Part shown: positions 14,518 to 22,168 of the stretch, piece by piece
Layout: the number at the start of each line of letters is the position of its first letter
Position numbering within the stretch: position 1 is the stretch's first letter
Position numbers and translations under genes: made by a program
Origin: Candidatus Stahliibacteriota bacterium
Lineage (GTDB): Bacteria; Hydrothermota; Tepidihabitantia; SM23-42
Length of the DNA: 41,062 nucleotides
Direction: 5' to 3'
Assembly (NCBI GenBank): GCA_030602565.1
Contig: JAUVZL010000020.1
Span: 1-41,062, forward strand
The notes under the pieces: model-generated
Seen by the model: the letters and a program-made list of their open reading frames with translations, nothing else
The model's database searches: none
Told to the model about the DNA's origin: nothing

Positions 14518-15469
14518 CGAATTTCCAGACGCGGTTTCTTCCGGCATCTTTTGCCCGGTACAAAGCCTTGTCAGCATTTATGAGTACTTGCTTCAGGGTT
14601 GTGCCGTCATTTGGATACGTTGCCACGCCAATACTAACGGTGATCTGAAACCCCAGAAGCTTGTTTGACTGCCGGGCAATAACCTCATTAATATCGCTGC
14701 CTACTTGGATAGCATCACGGGAAATCGTATTAGGTAGTATTACAACGATCTCTTCACCTCCATAGCGCGCCACGAAATCACTCTTACGACAGGAAGCGCC
14801 AATCAGCTTAGCAATTACGCGTAGCGCCACATCACCTTTTTCATGGCCATATGTATCATTCACTCTTTTAAAATGATCAATATCAATAAATAGAATGGAT
14901 AACTCCCTATTGGTCTTCTTCGCCTGACTGAACTCGGCTCTGGATAGCCGGTCAAAGTACTGCCGGCTATACAGCCCGGTAAGTTTATCCTCATTTGCCA
15001 TTGTGGACAGTTTTTTTCGACTCTTTTTCACGACGTCCTCAATCGTGCGGAATTCTTCTTTCAAGCCGTCATCTTGCAGTTTCTGCCTCAGTGTAGAAAA
15101 CCTTTTTTCGAGTATAACAGTCTCGGCACCTTTCCGACCAATCTGCGTTGCTTCTGCATATGAAAAACTTCCTGAGCCATCGTCGAGAAATATCTTGTAA
15201 TCGCCAACTGAAATTTCATCACCTATCTCTAAAGCCTCCTTTGTAATCCTCTTCCCATTGACAAATGTACCGTTTGTACTATCAAGGTCTTCAATTGAGA
15301 AATTAGAACCGTCGCAAATAACCGCAGCGTGACGCCGGGAAACATCCTTACTGCTCACTACCAGATCAGCATCATCTGCCCTGCCGATTATAAACCGATC
15401 TTTGGTTATCGGCAGTTTTTTTACCGCGGTGCCACTATCTACCAAAATTAACGAGTAATCCTTTTTCAT
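14501..15469 (-). CDS. FHA-GGDEF diguanylate cyclase
   Basis: 322 residues. FHA domain at about 15-95 (RFIIGRADDADLVVS, VSRRHAAV, DLDSTNGTFVNG). A linker with a helix follows (about 110-150), then a GGDEF domain at about 155-315: DKLTGLYSRQYF, FIDIDHFKRVND, RYGGEEIVVILP, SIGVATYP. The signature is GGEEI, compatible with activity. RKSD five residues before it matches the RxxD inhibitory site, so product inhibition is likely. It makes c-di-GMP from two GTP, gated by phosphothreonine binding at the FHA. Follows the outer-membrane gene by 4 bases and overlaps the kinase gene. Confidence 0.95.
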   Translation of the reverse strand: MKKDYSLILVDSGTAVKKLPITKDRFIIGRADDADLVVSSKDVSRRHAAVICDGSNFSIEDLDSTNGTFVNGKRITKEALEIGDEISVGDYKIFLDDGSGSFSYAEATQIGRKGAETVILEKRFSTLRQKLQDDGLKEEFRTIEDVVKKSRKKLSTMANEDKLTGLYSRQYFDRLSRAEFSQAKKTNRELSILFIDIDHFKRVNDTYGHEKGDVALRVIAKLIGASCRKSDFVARYGGEEIVVILPNTISRDAIQVGSDINEVIARQSNKLLGFQITVSIGVATYPNDGTTLKQVLINADKALYRAKDAGRNRVWKFDEERD

Positions 15470-15473
15470 CCTG

Positions 15474-16622
15474 TCAGAACCTGACCATTAACTGAAGATA
15501 CGTATGATTATGCATCCATTTTTGGGTTGGAAAATCCCCTTCCATCGCTTCAACAAAATAGAACCAGACATTCTTATACCGATATTCAAAGCCAAGGAGT
15601 AAACGTCTTTCAGTATATTCCCAACCCTGGTTATTGCAGTAGAATTCACGCTGGATACCGGCGTGCCAGATAAAGTTGCCACCGGGACGGAATTCAAGAT
15701 CGATCATGTAGGCATAGACATCGCGCTGGTAATGGAAAAGGCTATCCGTACCTGAATCGCGAGAATACAATGCATCATTGTGCGTTTTGTAATTATAGGT
15801 GAAGTAAAGGTTAGGAATCCATTTGTCGGAGATCCTGAACGAAATCGCTGGTTCAACGATTATTTCATACTTATCATTGCTAAACTCACTTGCGGTATCT
15901 TGGCAGAAGAACTCAGATTGCCTTAAATCACAGATCCCGCCTATTCGGAACTTACCGATGTCCTGCCACGCCCGCCCGTAAAAGTACCGGTGTAAACCCT
16001 TTTCCTGAAAATAAGGGATGTCTACAAAATCCATTTCATTTGATTGAAGCAGATAGCGGTTCGATACATTGGCTTGTAATGTAAGGTGACCGGTTTTCCA
16101 GTATTTGTTTAATTTGGCAACGAGTTTGATCGGATGCTGCCAATAAGTAATCTTGTCCCTGGTTGGCGGCACGTGTTGCAACGAAAAATTACGGTCGAAA
16201 TCTTCAGCGATGACAAAAAATTCAAGGTAATTAAGATAGTCCTTGCCAATAAAAAAACCGATGCCTAATTCATCCTCACCTTTGTAATAGTGCGTTGTTA
16301 CGGTAAAAAGAAACCTCAGATTATCACGAATTTGAAAATACGGTTCAAATCTATGATTGCTGATATGGTTATCATAATAACCGAAATATTCATTTCGGTA
16401 TCTAAGTCCCATTACTTTGCAAAGCGATACCTCGAATTTTGTATTGAGATCTATATACCAGTTGCGTAAATCAAGACACCCCTGGGATGTACGCATACCA
16501 CCCGGCACTGAATCAAAGGACATGTCCCAATCAGGAAAATAATGTGCAAGCTGCTTATCGAGTAGATCTTGACAATTTGAATCCTCAGGCACAATGAACA
16601 TAAGCGGCAGGAGAAAAATCAC
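15474..16622 (-). CDS. Outer-membrane beta-barrel-like protein of unknown function
   Basis: 382 residues from GTG 16622, which overlaps the scpA stop as GTGA. A short hydrophobic N-terminus (MIFLLPLMFIV) could be a signal peptide. The rest is a run of short amphipathic strands rich in Tyr, Trp and Phe, and the last residue is Phe (LQLMVRF), the usual end of Gram-negative outer-membrane barrels recognised by BamA. No named family is evident. Its place between scpA and an FHA-GGDEF gene is odd for a barrel and may reflect co-regulation rather than shared work. Confidence 0.75.
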   Translation of the reverse strand: MIFLLPLMFIVPEDSNCQDLLDKQLAHYFPDWDMSFDSVPGGMRTSQGCLDLRNWYIDLNTKFEVSLCKVMGLRYRNEYFGYYDNHISNHRFEPYFQIRDNLRFLFTVTTHYYKGEDELGIGFFIGKDYLNYLEFFVIAEDFDRNFSLQHVPPTRDKITYWQHPIKLVAKLNKYWKTGHLTLQANVSNRYLLQSNEMDFVDIPYFQEKGLHRYFYGRAWQDIGKFRIGGICDLRQSEFFCQDTASEFSNDKYEIIVEPAISFRISDKWIPNLYFTYNYKTHNDALYSRDSGTDSLFHYQRDVYAYMIDLEFRPGGNFIWHAGIQREFYCNNQGWEYTERRLLLGFEYRYKNVWFYFVEAMEGDFPTQKWMHNHTYLQLMVRF

Positions 16623-17293
16623 GGATTTTCTCCTCGGGTTATATATATATCCCCATATATCTCTTTTTGTTCCACGCGGGCATAGCCCATTTTCACAATT
16701 TCAAGCATACCAAAAAAATAAGCAACCGCAATGGTGATATCGTTTTTCTTCTGCAGAAAATCAAGAAAATCTATCCTCTCTTCTTTAGCAAGGAGAGTCC
16801 TTATCTCCTCAATGATAACTTGAATCGGTATTTCCTGACGCTCATAAACAACACTCTCTTCTTCCTGTGGCTTGAGACGACGGAAAGCCAAGACCAGATT
16901 TGTGAGATCAGCTTCTTCAAGGGGTGGTTCTTCCTGGCTAATCCTTGGATACTGCCGGCTCGTTTCTGCTTCCATTAAACCGAAGGCTTTTGCTAACTCC
17001 CTGTATTTCTTGTATTCTTCCACGATTTGCATAAGGGTAATCGGCTTTACCTCTTCTTCATCTGCTGGAGTGCGTGGTAATAATGAACGCATTTTTAATC
17101 TTATGAGGATCGCTGCCATTAAAAGGAAATCGGCAGCATCTTCAAGGTCATCGCGCTCGATTTTTCTTATATAATCAAGATATTCTTCAGCGATCTGAGC
17201 AATGGGTATGTCGAAGATAACAACCTCTTTCTTACGTACTAAATAAACCAGGAGGTCGATCGGACCATAGTAAATCCCGATGTCGATCTTCAT
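16619..17293 (-). CDS. scpA: Segregation and condensation protein A
   Basis: 224 residues from ATG 17293; a TTG four codons earlier is possible. IDIGIYYGPIDLLVYLVRKK matches the ScpA N-terminal FxGPLDLLLxLI block, though F-x-G is replaced by Y-Y-G. IPIAQIAEEYLDYI and AADFLLMAAILIRLKMRSLL follow as in ScpA; a winged-helix C-terminus ends the protein (FLDFLQKKNDITIAVAYFFG). Known: ScpA is the kleisin bridging SMC heads. No scpB follows, which is the more usual neighbour. The start codon overlaps the stop of a repeat-filled upstream ORF (ATGA), and it opens an operon of signalling genes. Confidence 0.92.
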   Translation of the reverse strand: MKIDIGIYYGPIDLLVYLVRKKEVVIFDIPIAQIAEEYLDYIRKIERDDLEDAADFLLMAAILIRLKMRSLLPRTPADEEEVKPITLMQIVEEYKKYRELAKAFGLMEAETSRQYPRISQEEPPLEEADLTNLVLAFRRLKPQEEESVVYERQEIPIQVIIEEIRTLLAKEERIDFLDFLQKKNDITIAVAYFFGMLEIVKMGYARVEQKEIYGDIYITRGENP

Positions 17294-17610
17294 GATTTGT
17301 GCCAAATCATACGATTACGGTGATTGAAAAGAAGATTACACAGATAAAGGCGTAGAGAGTAAAGAGAAATGATGCTGGGCATAGAAGAGATACTTCGTAT
17401 GGAAATGAGTGTTTCACACTGGAATGGATTCTTCGAATGGAATGATTTAAAATGAAGGGAATTAAAACTGTTCCAGCACGCAGTGCTAACTTCCAGCGTC
17501 AGCTCTTTTCCAGCACGTAGTGCTCCCTTCCAATTCCCTTGGGATTCAAAAAGGCGTAGAGCGTTGTAGTTGTTTATTCCTTCAACTGCGTTAACGTTCT
17601 GGTTTTTCAT
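17290..17610 (-). other. Possible leader ORF upstream of scpA, filled with repeats
   Basis: 106 codons from ATG 17610, which lies 7 bases after a TAGACT -10 box. The first 20 residues (MKNQNVNAVEGINNYNALRL) and the last 20 are not repeat-derived. The middle is a translated GGAA-family palindrome string. The stop TGA overlaps the ATG of scpA. This looks like a small leader gene, or a former upstream gene, into which the string entered while the frame stayed open to the junction. Whether it is translated is unknown. Confidence 0.35.
17345..17560. repeat. Complete GGAA-family palindrome string
   Basis: Order: ATGCtggGCAT, ATACttcGTAT, GTGtttCAC, ATTCttcGAAT; centre running from GGAATGATTTAAAATG to AACTGTTCC; AGCACgcaGTGCT, AGCgtcaGCT, AGCACgtaGTGCT, AATTCCCttGGGATT. 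This is the same order and the same flip as at 2487-2800, and the mirror of 6129-6341. Confidence 0.85.
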
Positions 17611-17617
17611 TTATCAA

Positions 17618-17645
17618 AGTCTATTCAGTATTATTCAAGTGTCAA
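17618..17645 (-). promoter_or_regulatory. Promoter of the scpA operon, TTGACA-16-TAGACT
   Basis: TTGACA at 17645-17640 and TAGACT at 17623-17618 on minus, spacer 16. The first ATG (17610) follows after 7 bases. The GAAGACAC-type string begins right at the -35 (gtcaagacgggaaacacg). Confidence 0.7.
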
Positions 17646-18040
17646 GACGGGAAACACGCTACGTCTGAAGACACATCCACACAAAGTGGATTGAAGACAC
17701 GTTCGTCTTTGACGAACTGAAGACATCTCACATTTGTTCGATACACTGAAATCTGCAGCTCAATCGGAGATTAAGGCATATTTCGTGCACGCCTTCGGCT
17801 GAAGACATGATTCTCTGAAGACACGGAGACGGGGAGAAACGGAGAGAAATAGACAAAATACTTGGAACTAAAAACCACCTGTTTTCTCTTCGAGCGACCC
17901 CGCACTTTTACAAAAGTGCGGGGGAGTCGAGAAGTACCTCAATGTGTGTTCTCGACTTCGCTCGCCTGTCTCGAACAAGGTGAGAGGAACAGTAAAGAGT
18001 AGAGAGCAAGGCGCCAATAACTCAATAACCATACAATGAA
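17646..18040. repeat. GAAGACAC string with 72-bp and 120-bp long repeats
   Basis: TGAAGACAC linkers separate TCCACacaaaGTGGA, GTTCGTCtttGACGAAC and GCCttcGGC. 17721-17792 repeats 4744-4815 exactly. 17845-17964 repeats 23734-23853 with two differences in 120 bp; it holds the hairpin CCCGCACTTTtacAAAGTGCGGG-type core and inverted ttcgagcg/cgctcg arms. No gene seen. Confidence 0.85.
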
Positions 18041-18143
18041 TATTGTGCCATATATATTTATTCCTGGTATCGGTCTTTTATCTGTATGCATCCGTAATAA
18101 TCTGTCTGAATCAAAGTTTACCGTGTAAACTCAATAACTTAAT

Positions 18144-18354
18144 CAGGCTGTTGAAAAAGTCATTTTTCACTGGAGTAGAGCCTGTCTGCGTGCGAACGCA
18201 TAGGCAGGCATTTATGCTCGCCCCGTTAAATAAAGGCACAGCAAAATGTTTTTGGTATACTGAAATTAGTATTTAAACGGGGCTCGTGAAAACTGATGAA
18301 ATTTCATTGCTTTTGACGGGGCTAAAGCCCCTACTCCACTAAATTAACAGCCTG
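18144..18354. repeat. Element with CAGGCTGTT/AACAGCCTG ends and nested palindromes
   Basis: Starts CAGGCTGTTGAAAAAG and ends AACAGCCTG, inverted to each other. Inside: ggagtag near 18172 with ctactcc at 18331, gcctgtctgcgtgcg with its inverse, CCCCGTTAAAT paired with TTTAAACGGGG, and GGGGCtaaAGCCCC. It therefore consists of palindromes within palindromes and holds no credible gene. It follows the CHASE2 cyclase gene. Confidence 0.6.
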
Positions 18355-18371
18355 AATGACTAATAACTGCT

Positions 18372-20045
18372 TTATATGTTCGCTGTTACAGTATAGACGG
18401 TGATTTCTGCTTCTTTGCCCTTTACTTTTACTTTACCGAGTTCCTTGAATTGCAAGTACTCGGTGGGATCAGTCATAGCCAGAGCATAGGTATCAGGTCC
18501 CATCACAATGCTGCAGTCAAATTGTTTGGTAACGCCTTCAAGTCTTGAAGCAAGGTTAACCGGATCACCAATAACTGTGTATTCCATACGCATTGGTGAA
18601 CCAAAATTACCGCTGATCACGTCGCCGGAATTAATACCAATGCCTATTTTGAAACCAAGGTTCTTAGCCTTTTGCAACATTTCAACCGCGGCAAGACAGG
18701 CATTTAAAGCGTGATTCCTTAACTGCACTGGTGAACCGAATACTGCCATGACACAATCGCCAATGAATTTATCAACACTCCCTTGATAAGCAAAGATCGA
18801 CTGGACCATTTCGTCCAAAAAGGCATTCAATTGACGACCCACCTGCTCGGGGTTGGTTTTTTCAGCATAAGGTGTGAAATTACGGATATCTGCAAAGAGG
18901 ATCGTGCAGTTGGCTTTTTCGCCACCAAGTTTTGGTGGATTATTGACTAATTTCTCAACGAGGTCGCGCGAATAGTACCGCGAGAAAATCGCTTTGATTT
19001 TTCTTTTCTCGCGTTCTTCAAACTGGTAGCGGTACATCAAGGTGAAGATAATAGTCAGAATCATTGCATAGCAAGGTCGCACAATGCCGAACTCAATACC
19101 AGAACCAAAAAGGATAAAAGAACCAACTATGAGTAATGTATAGAGAATTATGCATAATAAGATATAGATACGCGCCGACTTACTGAGGAAAAGCAGGCTG
19201 GTAATAAGACATAATATAATACTTACGATTAATATATAAACGTATGAAATTTCATGCACCTTTAGGTTGTTAATAAAGTTATTTACTATGTTTGCCTGGA
19301 TGAGTATACCAGGAAAATGCCTTTCAAAAGGTATTGCATGATAGTCAAATAAACCAGGTGCTGTACCACCGATCAAGACAATCTTTTCCAAGAAATATTC
19401 TTTGGGTACTCTTTTTAGATAAATATCAGAAAAAGATATCCTTCTGAATGAACTTTCACTAAAAAAGCGTATAAGGAATCTATCGTGTCTTGATGCGGTG
19501 TTGACCATATCGCTTATTTCCGCGGCAAAGGTTTTTTCCCCAAACAAGGAATAAAACCCTCTTCTTATAACACCATCTTTATCGGCGAATATGTAACCAT
19601 AACCAGTACGGTTGTACTTGGTGAATATCGGTTTAGTTTCTAAATCAGAAACTAAAACAACTCTGCTATTCCTTTTCAGGGCATTTTCAAGCAAGGTGTC
19701 AAAACTCGGTTTGTCGAAAAACTGGCGAACTTGAATCGGCAGGGTATCTGGTTCAGCAAAGAGAATATCTAAACCCACTACTTTGGCATTGTCAAGATAA
19801 TCAATAACCTCGGCAAAATACACCCTTGGCCAGTTCTGATATCTACCTAATTTCTCCAGGCTCTTTTCATCAATATCAATAATAACAATATGCTCGGCCC
19901 TTTGTTCAGGAACATGCCATTGATGCTTGAGATCATATACCTTTCTTTCAAAAGGCAACCACAATGGACTGAATAGACAAAGTAAATAGACCACAATGAC
20001 CGCCAAACAAGCGATGAGTATTGCGGGTTTAACCTTATTTTTCAA
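18372..20045 (-). CDS. CHASE2 domain class III adenylate/guanylate cyclase
   Basis: 557 residues from TTG 20045, overlapping the HD-GYP gene by 11 bases. One membrane helix (residues 8-30), an extracytoplasmic CHASE2 sensor (about 35-270), three membrane helices (about 272-345), then a cyclase domain (about 375-555). Metal-binding Asp residues stand in ILFADIRNFTPYA and KFIGDCVMAVFG. MRMEYTVIGDPVNLASRLE closes the active site. Known: class III cyclases of this layout make cAMP, and less often cGMP, in response to an outside signal. In one operon with DUF362, GAF-HD-GYP and a BNR-repeat secreted protein. The single-domain cNMP-binding protein at 13029 is a plausible target. Confidence 0.95.
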   Translation of the reverse strand: MKNKVKPAILIACLAVIVVYLLCLFSPLWLPFERKVYDLKHQWHVPEQRAEHIVIIDIDEKSLEKLGRYQNWPRVYFAEVIDYLDNAKVVGLDILFAEPDTLPIQVRQFFDKPSFDTLLENALKRNSRVVLVSDLETKPIFTKYNRTGYGYIFADKDGVIRRGFYSLFGEKTFAAEISDMVNTASRHDRFLIRFFSESSFRRISFSDIYLKRVPKEYFLEKIVLIGGTAPGLFDYHAIPFERHFPGILIQANIVNNFINNLKVHEISYVYILIVSIILCLITSLLFLSKSARIYILLCIILYTLLIVGSFILFGSGIEFGIVRPCYAMILTIIFTLMYRYQFEEREKRKIKAIFSRYYSRDLVEKLVNNPPKLGGEKANCTILFADIRNFTPYAEKTNPEQVGRQLNAFLDEMVQSIFAYQGSVDKFIGDCVMAVFGSPVQLRNHALNACLAAVEMLQKAKNLGFKIGIGINSGDVISGNFGSPMRMEYTVIGDPVNLASRLEGVTKQFDCSIVMGPDTYALAMTDPTEYLQFKELGKVKVKGKEAEITVYTVTANI

Positions 20046-21156
20046 TGCGGCCTTGAATAGTGCTGTTACCCTGAACCTCTTTCAAAAAAACCGAGACCAG
20101 TTTAGTGTCGAATTGGGTTCCACTATTGTCGGTCAACTCGTGCATTGCGGTTTTAACAGTCTTGCGTTTGCGATAAGGTCGATCTGTTGTCATCGCATCA
20201 AAAGAATCAGCAATACAGATAATCCGCGCAAACAAAGGTATCTTCCTACCGCGTAACCTCTTTGGATAACCCTCACCATCATACCGCTCATGATGGTGAA
20301 GGATATTCGGAATCAGCTCTTTCAGCTCAGCGATCGGTTCGATTATTGAACTGCCCAGCTCAGGATGTCGTTTCATATAATTGTACTCTTCAAGAGTCAA
20401 CTTACCTTGCTTCCCCAAGATGCGATCAGGAATTCCGATTTTCCCAACATCGTGAAGGATTGCCGAGATCTCGAGTTTTTTCAGTCGTTCCTTGTCAAAA
20501 TCCAGGGCTTCACCAATCATCAAAGAATACTTGACAACGCGAGCTGAATGACCATGCGTATATGGGTCTTTTGCATCAACCGCCTCAACGATCGCCCGGA
20601 TCGAAGAAAGGAACAGCTCATCAAGTTCTTTATATAACGAAGCATTTTCAATGGCGATGGCAATCTGATGACCTAATGATTCAAACAGTTCAAGGTCAGT
20701 CTTATTAAATTTTTTGTTACCGCGCTTGTTAAGCACCTCAGCAACACCGATGACCTTACCCTTTGAAATCAAGGGTACAGCCATTATCGAGCGGGTGACA
20801 AATTTAGATTTCTTGTCGACACCTTTGAACCACCGTGGATCCTTACTGACATCAGCAACGAGAAGGGGCTTGCCATGTTGAGCAGTCCAACCAACAATAC
20901 CTTTGCCTATTGGAACCCTGATTTCTTTTGCCTCTTTGCCCCTGGTACCACGCGCAATCACAAAATACAGCTCATTTGTTTTTTCGTCAATTCTAAAAAC
21001 TGACGATGCTTCAGCATCCATGACCTCTTCAGCCTTACGCAGGACAATATCAAGCAGATCGTCTATGTCGAGTATTGAAGAAAAGAGCATCGACGTATGG
21101 ATTAACGTTTCGAGTCGATCGATCTTCTTTTGCAGATTAGATGCCCTTGATTTCAT
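20035..21156 (-). CDS. GAF-HD-GYP cyclic di-GMP phosphodiesterase
   Basis: 373 residues from ATG 21156, which lies inside the end of the DUF362 gene (20-base overlap). A short coiled coil leads into a GAF domain (about 15-175: AEASSVFRID, VPIGKGIVGW, SIMAVPLISKGKVIGVAEV). Then comes an HD-GYP domain (about 190-360): HGHSARVVKY, ILHDVGKIGIPD, HHERYDGEGYP and DSFDAMTTDRPYR. All metal ligands and the GYP signature are present, so c-di-GMP hydrolysis is expected. Soluble, controlled by a small molecule or redox signal at the GAF. It opposes the two GGDEF proteins in this window. Confidence 0.95.
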   Translation of the reverse strand: MKSRASNLQKKIDRLETLIHTSMLFSSILDIDDLLDIVLRKAEEVMDAEASSVFRIDEKTNELYFVIARGTRGKEAKEIRVPIGKGIVGWTAQHGKPLLVADVSKDPRWFKGVDKKSKFVTRSIMAVPLISKGKVIGVAEVLNKRGNKKFNKTDLELFESLGHQIAIAIENASLYKELDELFLSSIRAIVEAVDAKDPYTHGHSARVVKYSLMIGEALDFDKERLKKLEISAILHDVGKIGIPDRILGKQGKLTLEEYNYMKRHPELGSSIIEPIAELKELIPNILHHHERYDGEGYPKRLRGRKIPLFARIICIADSFDAMTTDRPYRKRKTVKTAMHELTDNSGTQFDTKLVSVFLKEVQGNSTIQGRIEK

Positions 21157-22147
21157 AACTACTCTCCCCTGCCTTGTATTTCTCAGCAAATTTTATCTGC
21201 ACCTGAGAATCGACATCAGGATGCAAGTTATCTATTGGCTCCTTAATAAGATCATAGCACGCTTTATCTAAACTCACTGGATCAAACGACGCAAGAATAC
21301 CGACGTCTGGAGCAATCACCGGTTCATTGGTATGAAAACAATCGCAGTTTGGAGTAATGTCAATGAGAAAATTTACATAAAAAGTTTTCTTACCTTTTAC
21401 TGCATTAGCTGCATATTTTGCAATACCTTGTTGGATATCTGATGATGCAGCATCCCAATTGAATCTAATCGCTCGTTCCGAACATATGGACATACAACCG
21501 CAACAACCTGTGCATACGTTCTGGTCGATTATTATATCACCACTTTTTTCTGCTATTGCATCGTAAAGACAATACTCAAGGCACCTTTTGCAACGTGTGC
21601 ATTTATCCAAATCAATATGCGGTTTGGACTTAGAATGCATTTCTAATTTACCGCCTTTTGATGCACATCCCATGCCTAAATTCTTCAAGGCGCCACCAAA
21701 ACCGCAATTAAGATGACCCTTGAAGTGTGAAACGCAGACCATCGTATCAATACGATTAAAAAGACTGGCGATTTTGGAACTGGCGATTTCCACATAATCA
21801 TCACCGTACAATCCATCAGCTACAATGAACGGAGCGAAGTCAAAGCCGTGCTCGCGCGCGAGCGCAATATGTAAATCAGCCCGGTGTCGCTGACCCGAAT
21901 AAAGCGTTGTTGTATCAGTCAAAAATGGAGCACCACCTGCTTTGCTGATCATGTCAACTAATTTCTTCACATACTCTGGGCGCACAAAATTCACATTCCC
22001 CTGCTCTCCGACATGTAACTTGACCGCGCATACTGTACCTCGGTTAATGATTTTTAGACCTTCAGAAACCTCAATGACTTTTTCCAACATCTCGACAGAA
22101 CTCTTCCTATAGCTTTTTGTTAAATCCAAGAAATAGACGTCTGCCAT
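21137..22147 (-). CDS. DUF362 domain protein with two [4Fe-4S] ferredoxin motifs
   Basis: 336 residues. An N-terminal DUF362 domain (VKLHVGEQGNVNFVRPEYV, TDTTTLYSGQRHRADLHIA, HFKGHLNCGFGGALKNLGMG) is followed by two ferredoxin clusters, CTRCKRCLEYC and CTGCCGCMSIC (about residues 180-230). A C-terminal part resumes DUF362 (PDVGILASFDPVSLDKACYD). Known: proteins of this layout are common in anaerobes and presumed to be electron carriers or redox enzymes; the function is not established. Starts 21 bases after the BNR-repeat gene and overlaps the GAF-HD-GYP gene, so it belongs to that operon. A redox signal handed to the GAF protein is a speculation. Confidence 0.9.
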   Translation of the reverse strand: MADVYFLDLTKSYRKSSVEMLEKVIEVSEGLKIINRGTVCAVKLHVGEQGNVNFVRPEYVKKLVDMISKAGGAPFLTDTTTLYSGQRHRADLHIALAREHGFDFAPFIVADGLYGDDYVEIASSKIASLFNRIDTMVCVSHFKGHLNCGFGGALKNLGMGCASKGGKLEMHSKSKPHIDLDKCTRCKRCLEYCLYDAIAEKSGDIIIDQNVCTGCCGCMSICSERAIRFNWDAASSDIQQGIAKYAANAVKGKKTFYVNFLIDITPNCDCFHTNEPVIAPDVGILASFDPVSLDKACYDLIKEPIDNLHPDVDSQVQIKFAEKYKAGESSYEIKGI

Positions 22148-22168
22148 ATTATTCAGTGACCCTGTTTT

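Noticed and set aside
18043-18276. 77-codon plus-strand ORF
   Set aside because: It runs into the CAGGCTGTT element, has no ribosome site and no recognisable motif.
20035-20120. Frameshift between the GAF-HD-GYP gene and the cyclase
   Set aside because: Both proteins are complete at the junction and the 11-base overlap is normal for coupled genes.
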